The notes below the pieces were generated by a model, which made no database searches, was not told the origin of the DNA, and was given only the letters and a program-made list of their open reading frames with translations. A program made the translations under genes and the position numbers. From a virus: 20,275 nucleotides of DNA. This document shows, in pieces, positions 14,449 to 20,275 of this stretch (its first letter is position 1; the number at the start of each line of letters is the position of its first letter). Location: positions 1 to 20,275 of the IMG/VR virus record IMGVR_UViG_3300009172_000095; one strand, 5' to 3'.

Positions 14449-14931
14449 ATGAAAAACTTTGCAGATTATTTAACTGAGAGTAAAAAAACATATGATTTTA
14501 AAATTGGTGTGGCTGGTCCGCTGCCAGAAGGTTTTGAAGATCAGCTTGAAACCAGTTTACAAAAATACGGTTGCTCACAAGTAGCATCTGGAAAAACAAC
14601 TCCGATACAAGAACGTCCTTTAGACTTTCCACAACTTGAAAACATGGAAGCTACTTATTTTGAAATAAGTTGTGTGTATCCAACAACTGTTCAAGTATTA
14701 CAAGAATATATTGGACAATGTTGCGGCGTTCCGCAAAGTCATATTATTGTACGTAGTCCTAATGAACCACAAGAAGAATATCAAGAAGAAGCAACTGAGA
14801 CAGTATATGTTGCAAAGTTAACTGTCGAAGAGTTGGAGGGCAAAAGTGCTCAAGATTCAGTTGGCGGAACTCGAGTAATGAATCTGTTAAAAGAACTTGA
14901 AGTTGCCCAAAAAGAAAAGTCAGGAAACTAA
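14449..14931 (+). CDS. Conserved phage protein of unknown function (160 aa)
   Basis: I recognise this as a type of protein common in marine T4-like phages but know no function. It begins MKNFADYLTESKKTYDFKIGVAG; the F-x-x-Y-L-x-E opening is shared with many phage virion and core proteins. The body reads as an alpha-beta protein, with strands KIGVAGPL, ATYFEISCVYPTT, SHIIVRSP and ETVYVAKLTVEEL and helices GFEDQLETSLQKYG and TVQVLQEYIGQCCG, compatible with a ferredoxin-like fold. The C-terminal end (RVMNLLKELEVAQKEKSGN) is a helix. Cysteines occur at about 42, 75, 90 and 91. It is read from its own late promoter with AGGA 7 bases before the ATG; the next gene starts 1 base after its stop. A virion assembly role is inferred from context between the terminase genes. 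Confidence 0.8.
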   Translation: MKNFADYLTESKKTYDFKIGVAGPLPEGFEDQLETSLQKYGCSQVASGKTTPIQERPLDFPQLENMEATYFEISCVYPTTVQVLQEYIGQCCGVPQSHIIVRSPNEPQEEYQEEATETVYVAKLTVEELEGKSAQDSVGGTRVMNLLKELEVAQKEKSGN

Positions 14932-14932
14932 A

Positions 14933-15799
14933 ATGAAAAAAGTAAATGAAGCAAACATGAATATTAGTGTTAATGGCGACAGTGCAGCAGAAGTATCGGA
15001 ACTACTACGTATTATGCAACTTGCAGGAACTGGCGCAAAAGAAGTTGGCATCAATGATATTAATCAAAAAATGCTACCAAGTCCAGACAGCGATTCAGGA
15101 TCGTGTGAAATCTGCGGTGGAGACCACGGCCCGGCCGACCTAATGGCAGGCTGCGGCAGTAAGTCACCAAGTGAAAAAATGGGTGATACAATACGTATGA
15201 TTAGCGCAGGCGAAGAAGCATACGAAGAAGTCGACGATGGCGGATTTGGCAGTGCTACTACAGAACCAGAAGAACTGCCAGGCGATGTTAGTGACATGAT
15301 TCCGGCAGGCGACGACTTGCACAAAGAAAAAGGGTCGTATCCAGCAACAGCAGGCGGCGACAATCCAATGAATACCAAAGAAAGTATTCATGCAATACTT
15401 ACAAAAGCACTTGCTGAAAAAAAATCTAATAAAAAACCAGACAATGACGGCGACGGTGTTCCACCGTGGGCAGACAAAGATGATAACGATCCAGAAGTTG
15501 GCGCTGATGATGAAAAAGCAGACGAGTCAATTGTAGAGCGCGATATTGAATCTAACTTTGAAAACAAGAACAAAGACATCAACAACTTAGGTCGTAAAAT
15601 GATGGATATGAGTACAAAAATGAGTGGCACAGATGATACTAGCTTGATGATGGGAAATGCACTTTCGAGACTAGGCGAAGTACTAGCTGAGTTCGGCGGC
15701 AACGGATTTGCTGCTAACAACATGAATGATGTTATTAAAAAATCAGCATTGACCAAAGAGATTGTGCAAATGCTAATGAAAAAAGCAAAAGCAGCATAA
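14933..15799 (+). CDS. Conserved acidic protein with Cys cluster and Asp-rich loop (288 aa)
   Basis: No known function, but similar proteins occur in marine T4-like phages. The N-terminus (NEANMNISVNGDSAAEVSELLRIMQLAG) resembles a strand-helix unit. Residues 58-74 hold C-E-I-C-G-G-D-H...C, a Cys2-His-Cys pattern that could bind zinc. The middle is acidic and Gly-rich, probably disordered. DNDGDGVPPWADKDDND at 170-186 resembles a calcium-binding DxDxDG loop of the thrombospondin type 3 kind. The C-terminal 80 residues are helical and end in VIKKSALTKEIVQMLMKKAKAA. I start at the ATG at 14933, with AGGA at 14922-14925 eight bases upstream; a TTG start 12 codons earlier would overlap the preceding gene. 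It follows the 160-aa gene with a single-base gap and ends in a terminator. Role unknown; an assembly or scaffold function is possible. Confidence 0.8.
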   Translation: MKKVNEANMNISVNGDSAAEVSELLRIMQLAGTGAKEVGINDINQKMLPSPDSDSGSCEICGGDHGPADLMAGCGSKSPSEKMGDTIRMISAGEEAYEEVDDGGFGSATTEPEELPGDVSDMIPAGDDLHKEKGSYPATAGGDNPMNTKESIHAILTKALAEKKSNKKPDNDGDGVPPWADKDDNDPEVGADDEKADESIVERDIESNFENKNKDINNLGRKMMDMSTKMSGTDDTSLMMGNALSRLGEVLAEFGGNGFAANNMNDVIKKSALTKEIVQMLMKKAKAA

Positions 15800-15812
15800 T
15801 AATAAAAATATC

Positions 15813-15838
15813 AAATAGGGCCTCCGGGCTCTATTTTT
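15813..15838 (+). terminator. Intrinsic terminator after the 288-aa gene
   Basis: AAATAGGGCC (15813-15822) pairs with GGCTCTATTT (15827-15836) with one G-U pair, around a TCCG tetraloop closed by C-G (UNCG class), and runs into TTTTT. It separates this unit from gp17. Confidence 0.88.
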
Positions 15839-15841
15839 CTG

Positions 15842-15849
15842 AGTAAATA
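15842..15849 (+). promoter_or_regulatory. T4-type late promoter box (AGTAAATA) for gp17
   Basis: AGTAAATA is followed by CAAT and the gp17 ATG, leaving 4 bases, with no Shine-Dalgarno. The same arrangement is seen at the 415-aa gene. The -10-type T4 core would put the start site on or near the ATG. Confidence 0.55.
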
Positions 15850-15853
15850 CAAT

Positions 15854-17434
15854 ATGGCAGCATCATTAGACGGCGTCTTAATTAAAAAGGCAAATAGAAA
15901 AGAAACATTTACCGAAGAGCAAATTGCAGACTTATTAGCCTGCATGGATCCTGACACTGGTTATTTGCATTTTGCAAAACACTTTGCATACATTCAACAT
16001 CCTACTAAAGGAAAGTTGCTGTATGATCCTTATGAGTACCAGTTGGGGTTAATGGATAGTTATCATAACTATCGATTTAACATCAACATGATGCCTAGAC
16101 AAACAGGCAAGACTACGTGTGCTAGTATCTATCTAGCATGGTATGCAATGTTTGTACCAGATCAAACTTGTCTTATTGCTGCACACAAATACACAGGCGC
16201 ACAAGAGATTATGTCACGCATACGCTTTGTTTATGAAAGTTGTCCAGATCATATTAGAGCAGGGGTTACTAGTTATAACAAGGGCAGTATTGAATTTGAA
16301 AATGGATCACGTATTGTAAGTCAAACAACAACGGGCAACACAGGACGTGGTATGAGTATTTCATTACTATACTGTGACGAGTTTGCATTTGTGCAACCTA
16401 ACATTGCTGAAGAGTTTTGGACTTCAATATCTCCTACACTAGCAACAGGTGGTCGTGCTATTATTACAAGCACACCAAACTCAGATGAAGATACCTTTGC
16501 AACCATTTGGAAACAAGCAGAAAATAAGTTTGACGAACACGGCAATGAACAAGAGCTAGGTTCAAACGGGTTTCATAGTTTTATTGCACACTGGAGTGAA
16601 CATCCTGATAGAGACGAAGAATGGAAGGTAGCAGAAGTTGGTCGCATTGGCGAAGAAAAGTTCCGGCGTGAATACGGTTGCGAATTCCTTGTATTCGACG
16701 AAACACTTATTAATAGTATTAAACTTGCTTCAATGGAAGGTATACTACCTATTATTAACATGGGTCAAATACGCTGGTATAAAAAACCAATGCCTGGCAA
16801 GTCGTATATAGTAGGGCTAGATCCTAGTATGGGAACCGGCGGCGATTATGCTGCTATTCAAATTATGGAACTTCCGGGCTACGAACAAGTTGGCGAATGG
16901 AAGCATAACCTTACAGCTATTCCTGGGCAGATTAGAGTACTAACAGATGTATGCAAATATATTGAAAGTGAATGCCTTGGTGATAGCACTATTTACTGGA
17001 GTGTTGAAAACAACGGTATTGGCGAAGCCTGTTTGATTGTTATTAATGATTTTGGTGAAGAAAATATTCCTGGACTGTTTATTAGCGAGCCGATGAAAAA
17101 AGGTCATGTAAGAAAGTTCCGTAAAGGATTCAATACTACACATAGTAGTAAAACATCTGCATGTGCTAGACTTAAAACAATGATAGAAAACGATAAACTT
17201 ACAGTTAGAAGTAAAGCATTGATTAGTGAGTTAAAAGCATATATTGCAGCAGGTAGTAGTTTCCAAGCTAAACCAGGCCACCACGATGACTTGATTAGTA
17301 GTTTACTGTTAACTATTCGAATGATGACAGTGATGAAAGACTGGGATCCAGAAATATATAACTCGTTTAGTCAAATAGATGCAGATGATGATTATGAAAT
17401 GCCCATGCCTATCTTCGTTAGCAGTAGTTATTGA
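15854..17434 (+). CDS. 17: gp17-like terminase large subunit (526 aa)
   Basis: This is the packaging motor ATPase and headful nuclease. The ATPase domain has the Walker A-type loop PRQTGKTT at 81-88 (T4 SRQLGKTT), Walker B LLYCDE at 171-176 with catalytic E176, and the coupling motif TSTP at 205-208. The nuclease domain (RNase H-like) has VGLDPSMGTGGD at 320-331 with D323 and D331, VENNGIG with E385, and HHDDLISSLLL with D478-D479. T4 gp17 has 610 aa; the difference is mostly at the ends. It starts at the ATG at 15854, 4 bases after a late box and without a Shine-Dalgarno. Its stop overlaps the late box of the next gene. gp16 is expected to regulate it and the portal (outside this window) to anchor it. 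Confidence 0.96.
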   Translation: MAASLDGVLIKKANRKETFTEEQIADLLACMDPDTGYLHFAKHFAYIQHPTKGKLLYDPYEYQLGLMDSYHNYRFNINMMPRQTGKTTCASIYLAWYAMFVPDQTCLIAAHKYTGAQEIMSRIRFVYESCPDHIRAGVTSYNKGSIEFENGSRIVSQTTTGNTGRGMSISLLYCDEFAFVQPNIAEEFWTSISPTLATGGRAIITSTPNSDEDTFATIWKQAENKFDEHGNEQELGSNGFHSFIAHWSEHPDRDEEWKVAEVGRIGEEKFRREYGCEFLVFDETLINSIKLASMEGILPIINMGQIRWYKKPMPGKSYIVGLDPSMGTGGDYAAIQIMELPGYEQVGEWKHNLTAIPGQIRVLTDVCKYIESECLGDSTIYWSVENNGIGEACLIVINDFGEENIPGLFISEPMKKGHVRKFRKGFNTTHSSKTSACARLKTMIENDKLTVRSKALISELKAYIAAGSSFQAKPGHHDDLISSLLLTIRMMTVMKDWDPEIYNSFSQIDADDDYEMPMPIFVSSSY

Positions 17435-17440
17435 TAAATA
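17433..17440 (+). promoter_or_regulatory. T4-type late promoter box (GATAAATA) for the 572-aa gene
   Basis: GATAAATA overlaps the last two bases of the gp17 stop TGA and lies 7 bases before the ATG at 17448, without a Shine-Dalgarno. Confidence 0.58.
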
Positions 17441-17447
17441 GTTTACA

Positions 17448-19166
17448 ATGAGAAATTTAGATAAAGTAGCAGAACAACTATTCAATGAGATTAGAGGACG
17501 TTATCCAAGCGTTACAATCGGTGATGCCGAAGGTAATGTAACTAGCGCACCTAGTCTTGCAAGATTTTACGAGTTTGATTTTAAAAGTCAAAATACAAAC
17601 TTAGGTAAAGTTAGTATATCACTAGATGAAACATCAGGTGTAACTATAATGTATAATAAAGACTTTACCAATGAAGTAGGCCATGCCGAAACTAAAGACT
17701 GGTATGAGTTTTTAAGACATGTAAGAATGTTTTCAAAAAAACGTTTATTAAATTTCGAAGTTAGAGACATAAACAAAACTAACTTTACAAAAAGAGATTA
17801 TGCAGATATGGCAGCAACTCGCGGAGAAACACAAATGGCAGAGTCAAAAATGTACGGCACTCACAAAACTAGCTTCCAAAAATTTGGAAATGCTAAACTA
17901 TCTATTAAGCACACAGATGCAATAGGTGAAGGCGAAAGTAGAAACAAGAAAATTGGTTCGCTTTTTATTGAAAACACATCAGGTGAAAAGTTTAAGTATC
18001 CATTTAAACATTTAAGTGGTGCAAGAGCAATGGCAATACATGTTAGTGAAGGCGGTCATCCGTATGATGACTTTGGCAAGCACATTACCGGATTAAGTGA
18101 AGAACTTTCAAATCTCCGCAAGTTTAAAACTTACATGGGTCGTAGTAGTGTAATGGCAGAAAGTCTTGCTGAACATATGGGTACAGTAAACGAGCGTATG
18201 GTTGCAGTTAAGAAAAGAATTCAAACATTACAAAAGCCTACAATGTACAAAGAAGCATTTGAGGAGTTTGTAGTTATTGAAGATACACAAGTACCGGAAG
18301 ACGTACAAACTGATTGGATTGATCAACTTACTATTAAACAGTTTAACGAAGATTTAAAAGATGTATTTCCATACATTTACAAACTAGTAAGTGAAGCAAG
18401 TGCAACACAAGATTTGTCGTTTGATGATATCATGGCAGAAACAGCACCAGAAACTAGTATGCGTCCACAAGCAAGACCAACTAGTATGCGTCCACAAGCA
18501 AGACCAGAAGTTCATGCAACACCTGCATTAGCGCAACGTGCAGCAGAAACAGAACTAGCATCACAGCCAAACCAAATGAAACAGCAGTTTGAAAAGGGTA
18601 TTGACTATAAGATAGTTCCTGCACAAGGCGGCTTTATGTACCAACTTGCACCAGAAGTAAACATTGGCGCAGGCTCGCAATCAACTACAATGCCAAACGG
18701 TTCAGATGATGGAAGCACACGAGGCACAGCACCAATGGAATCAAATATTGACGCAGCATACGATAAGTTGCTAGGACAGTTTTCAGATAACTTTAATGCA
18801 CAAGTAGAAAGCGAAGAAGAAGCCGAAGAAGGCAATGCATATGCTAAAGCAGTACGCCAAGCTAAAATGAATGGCAAGAAAAAAGGCGATAAAGTAGCTG
18901 GTCCATCCGGCGATGAGATTGTACTTGCTTCTGAAGAACAAAAGACTCCACTTGGTGAATTTATATTAAGTTTCTACGATAGAGAACAAGGTGTATTTCC
19001 AAAAGGCGAAACGGCAATCTTAACTATGGTTGAAAAAGACTACGGTGATAGATATATCAAACCAGCGAGTAAGTTTATTGAACGTTTAGGACAAGTGTTC
19101 GAAAAATACCAAGTTGCAAAAATAAGCAACATAGATAGAATTCAAGAGTTAGCTGGTTTAAGATAA
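17448..19166 (+). CDS. Large conserved phage protein of unknown function (572 aa)
   Basis: I recognise a pattern common to marine T4-like phages next to gp17 but no known function. Residues 1-240 form a conserved domain: NEIRGRYPSVTIGDAEGN, ARFYEFDF, LGKVSISLDETSGVTIMYN, then KDWYEFLRHVRMFSKKRLLNFEVRDINKTNFTKRDYADM and IGSLFIENTSGEKFKYPFKHLSGARAMAIHVSEGG. A helical section follows (about 215-270, LSEELSNLRKF... MVAVKKRIQTLQK), then DVQTDWIDQLTIKQFNEDLKDVFPYIYKL. Residues 320-490 are Gln/Pro/Ala/Glu-rich and likely disordered, including a perfect 9-residue tandem repeat. The C-terminal 75 residues are again folded (EFILSFYDREQGVFPKGE). The ATG follows a late box by 7 bases without a Shine-Dalgarno. 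A terminator hairpin spans the stop. A virion or assembly role is inferred from position. Confidence 0.8.
   Translation: MRNLDKVAEQLFNEIRGRYPSVTIGDAEGNVTSAPSLARFYEFDFKSQNTNLGKVSISLDETSGVTIMYNKDFTNEVGHAETKDWYEFLRHVRMFSKKRLLNFEVRDINKTNFTKRDYADMAATRGETQMAESKMYGTHKTSFQKFGNAKLSIKHTDAIGEGESRNKKIGSLFIENTSGEKFKYPFKHLSGARAMAIHVSEGGHPYDDFGKHITGLSEELSNLRKFKTYMGRSSVMAESLAEHMGTVNERMVAVKKRIQTLQKPTMYKEAFEEFVVIEDTQVPEDVQTDWIDQLTIKQFNEDLKDVFPYIYKLVSEASATQDLSFDDIMAETAPETSMRPQARPTSMRPQARPEVHATPALAQRAAETELASQPNQMKQQFEKGIDYKIVPAQGGFMYQLAPEVNIGAGSQSTTMPNGSDDGSTRGTAPMESNIDAAYDKLLGQFSDNFNAQVESEEEAEEGNAYAKAVRQAKMNGKKKGDKVAGPSGDEIVLASEEQKTPLGEFILSFYDREQGVFPKGETAILTMVEKDYGDRYIKPASKFIERLGQVFEKYQVAKISNIDRIQELAGLR
18453..18506 (+). 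repeat. Perfect 27-base direct tandem repeat (2 copies), in frame
   Basis: Two identical 27-base copies at 18453-18479 and 18480-18506 encode TSMRPQARP twice within the disordered linker of the 572-aa protein (residues 336-353). Perfect DNA identity points to recent slippage or unequal exchange; the length is a multiple of three, so the frame is kept. Confidence 0.95.
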
Positions 19167-19180
19167 TCAGCTAATTTTTT
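19149..19180 (+). terminator. Intrinsic terminator spanning the end of the 572-aa gene
   Basis: TTAGCTG (19149-19155) pairs with CAGCTAA (19168-19174), extended inward by G-T and two A-T pairs, followed by TTTTTT (19175-19180). The TAA stop (19164-19166) lies in the loop side of the hairpin, so coding sequence and terminator overlap. It shields the gp32 promoter from late read-through. Confidence 0.75.
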
Positions 19181-19202
19181 AATAAAACTTGTCATTTTAT
19201 TG

Positions 19203-19231
19203 TTGACAAGTCATAACTAACAGTGTAGTAT
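19203..19231 (+). promoter_or_regulatory. Sigma70-type promoter for gene 32
   Basis: TTGACA (19203-19208), a 17-base spacer, and TAGTAT (19226-19231) form an early/middle-type promoter for host polymerase. The start would be near 19238, leaving a leader of about 70 bases. No late box is seen here. Confidence 0.65.
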
Positions 19232-19259
19232 GTAATAGTGCTGCACACAAACAGGCACA

Positions 19260-19272
19260 GCGTATTATACGC
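19260..19272 (+). promoter_or_regulatory. Hairpin in gene 32 leader (possible translational operator)
   Basis: GCGTA (19260-19264) pairs with TACGC (19268-19272) over a TTA loop, in the leader of gp32 and 24 bases before its ribosome-binding site. T4 gp32 represses its own translation by binding a leader nucleated at a structured RNA; this hairpin could play the same part, as inference. Confidence 0.4.
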
Positions 19273-19309
19273 ACAAGCACATAGGCATTAACATTTAGGA
19301 GGCATAACT

Positions 19310-20275
19310 ATGGCATCATTAGCAGAAATCCGAGCAAAGCTCAAGGAACAAGAAGCAAACACAGGCGGCAATCGTTCGTCAAGTGGAGGCGACAACGCAA
19401 TTTTCGCATTTTGGAATATGAAAGAAGGTGAGCAATCAACTCTCCGTTTCCTTCCAGACGGCGACGACACAAACACTTTCTTTTGGAAAGAACGTTTGAT
19501 GATTAAACTACCATTTGCAGGCATTAAAGGCGAAACTGATTCACGTCCAGTGCAAGTGCAAGTACCTTGCATGGAAATGTACGGCGAAAGCTGTCCTATT
19601 CTACAAGAAGTACGTGGCTGGTTTAAAGACGCTGCCCTTGAAGACATGGGTCGCAAATATTGGAAAAAGCGTTCATATATTTTCCAAGGTTTTGTATCAG
19701 AAAATCCATTAACAGATGATGGCAATCCAGAGAATCCAATCCGTCGATTCATTATTGGTCCACAAATCTTCCAGCTTATTAAAGCAGCTCTTATGGATCC
19801 AGACATGGAAGAACTTCCAACAGATTATACTGCGGGTGTAGACTTCCGTCTTTCAAAGGGTTCCAAAGGTGGCTATGCAGACTATGGTGCATCAAACTGG
19901 GCCCGACGCGATCGTCCTCTAACTGATGCAGAAATGGCGGCAGTAAATCAACACGGGTTGTTTAATCTTAGTGACTTCCTTCCTAAAAAGCCAGATGAAA
20001 CCGCAGTAAAAATTCTTACTGAAATGTTTGAAGCAAGTGTAGATGGCGAAGCATACGATGCAGATCGTTGGAGTAGCTATTTCCGTCCTGCAGGTATGGC
20101 AGCACGTACAGGTGATCCGACACAAGCAGCAAGTGTAAATGCAACTGCTGTAAGTCAAAGTGCTCCAGCAGCACCAACACCACAACCTGCGGCAGTAGTT
20201 GAAACTGCAACTGATACAGGTTGGAAAGATGTTGCACCAGTAGTAGCAGCACCAGCAGCAGCAGCACCAGCAGCA
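19310..20275 (+). CDS. 32: gp32-like single-stranded DNA-binding protein (3' end outside window)
   Basis: This is the phage ssDNA-binding protein that coats replication and recombination intermediates. The first 322 residues are present and no stop is reached. An N-terminal helix (SLAEIRAKLKEQ) matches the T4 cooperativity region (TAELAAQMAKL). The core includes FAFWNMKEGEQSTLRFLPDGDD (T4 [20 protein letters not shown]), the ESCPIL segment (T4 DSCPVC), a KKRSYIFQGFVSENP strand (T4 KTSYWANILVVKDP), RRFIIGPQIFQLIKAA (T4 FKYRFGKKIWDKINAM) and GVDFRLSKGSKGGYADYGAS (T4 [20 protein letters not shown]). Only Cys87 and Cys95 of the four T4 zinc ligands have counterparts. The last 45 residues are Ala/Pro-rich, unlike the acidic T4 tail at this point. 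Start set by AGGAGG (19297-19302) seven bases before the ATG; own sigma70-like promoter and leader hairpin. Confidence 0.9.
   Translation, partial: MASLAEIRAKLKEQEANTGGNRSSSGGDNAIFAFWNMKEGEQSTLRFLPDGDDTNTFFWKERLMIKLPFAGIKGETDSRPVQVQVPCMEMYGESCPILQEVRGWFKDAALEDMGRKYWKKRSYIFQGFVSENPLTDDGNPENPIRRFIIGPQIFQLIKAALMDPDMEELPTDYTAGVDFRLSKGSKGGYADYGASNWARRDRPLTDAEMAAVNQHGLFNLSDFLPKKPDETAVKILTEMFEASVDGEAYDADRWSSYFRPAGMAARTGDPTQAASVNATAVSQSAPAAPTPQPAAVVETATDTGWKDVAPVVAAPAAAAPAA

Noticed and set aside
15388-15756. Open frame of 122 codons on the minus strand inside the 288-aa gene
   Set aside because: Antisense to a conserved gene, no start signals, Ser-rich composition typical of a shadow frame.
18453-18506. 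Short direct repeat as a CRISPR array or attachment site
   Set aside because: Two head-to-tail copies with no spacers, in frame within a gene; no integrase or Cas gene is present.
19288-19806. Open frame of 172 codons on the minus strand over gp32
   Set aside because: gp32 is certain on the other strand; no promoter or ribosome site serves this frame.

Overview
The window is part of the late (virion) region of a T4-like contractile-tailed phage, most probably a marine one. The evidence is the set of T4-type proteins that can be recognised by sequence: neck proteins gp13 and gp14, tail sheath stabiliser gp15, tail sheath gp18, tail tube gp19, head-completion protein gp4, small and large terminase gp16 and gp17, ssDNA-binding protein gp32 and a gp1-like dNMP kinase. 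The DNA is AT-rich and tightly packed. Several conserved proteins without a name resemble ones I remember from marine cyanophage and pelagiphage T4-like genomes. The host is an inference; a SAR11-like or cyanobacterial host would fit the base composition. No tRNA, rRNA, CRISPR array, insertion sequence or integrase is visible, and no gene-free stretch exceeds 300 bases (the longest is about 143 bases, before gene 32).

Layout. (1) Bases 1-3091, + strand: the 3' end of a GT-A-type glycosyltransferase gene, then, with an ATGA overlap, an 877-residue protein made of serial copies of a glycosyltransferase-like module. Only the last copy keeps an intact DxD-type motif. (2) Bases 3066-6371, - strand: gp14, gp15 and a Nudix hydrolase, reading leftwards; the Nudix gene runs 26 bases into the end of the repeat-protein gene. 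(3) Bases 6408-19166, + strand: gp13, dNMP kinase, a very large gp18 (1088 aa), gp19, a second tail-tube-like protein, a small helical protein, gp4, gp16, two conserved proteins of unknown role, gp17, and a 572-residue conserved protein. (4) Bases 19203 to the end: a sigma70-like promoter, a leader with a hairpin, and gp32, cut by the window edge.

Regulation can be read directly. Most late transcription units begin with an octamer close to GATAAATA, matching the T4 late-promoter core. gp13 and gp14 are served by two such boxes back to back that share one base. Late genes fall into two groups: those with a leader and a Shine-Dalgarno sequence (gp13, gp18, gp19, gp16, the 160-aa gene) and those whose ATG lies 4-7 bases after the box with no Shine-Dalgarno (gp14, the 415-aa gene, gp17, the 572-aa gene). 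dNMP kinase and gp32 instead have TTGACA-N17 promoters, as expected for early genes set within a late region. Terminator hairpins follow gp19, the 288-aa gene and the 572-aa gene.

Working together: gp16/gp17 cut and pump DNA into proheads, gp4 and gp13/gp14 finish and seal the head, and gp15, gp18, gp19 and the 415-aa protein build the contractile tail. gp32 and dNMP kinase serve replication, while the glycosyltransferases and perhaps the Nudix enzyme may act in sugar modification.
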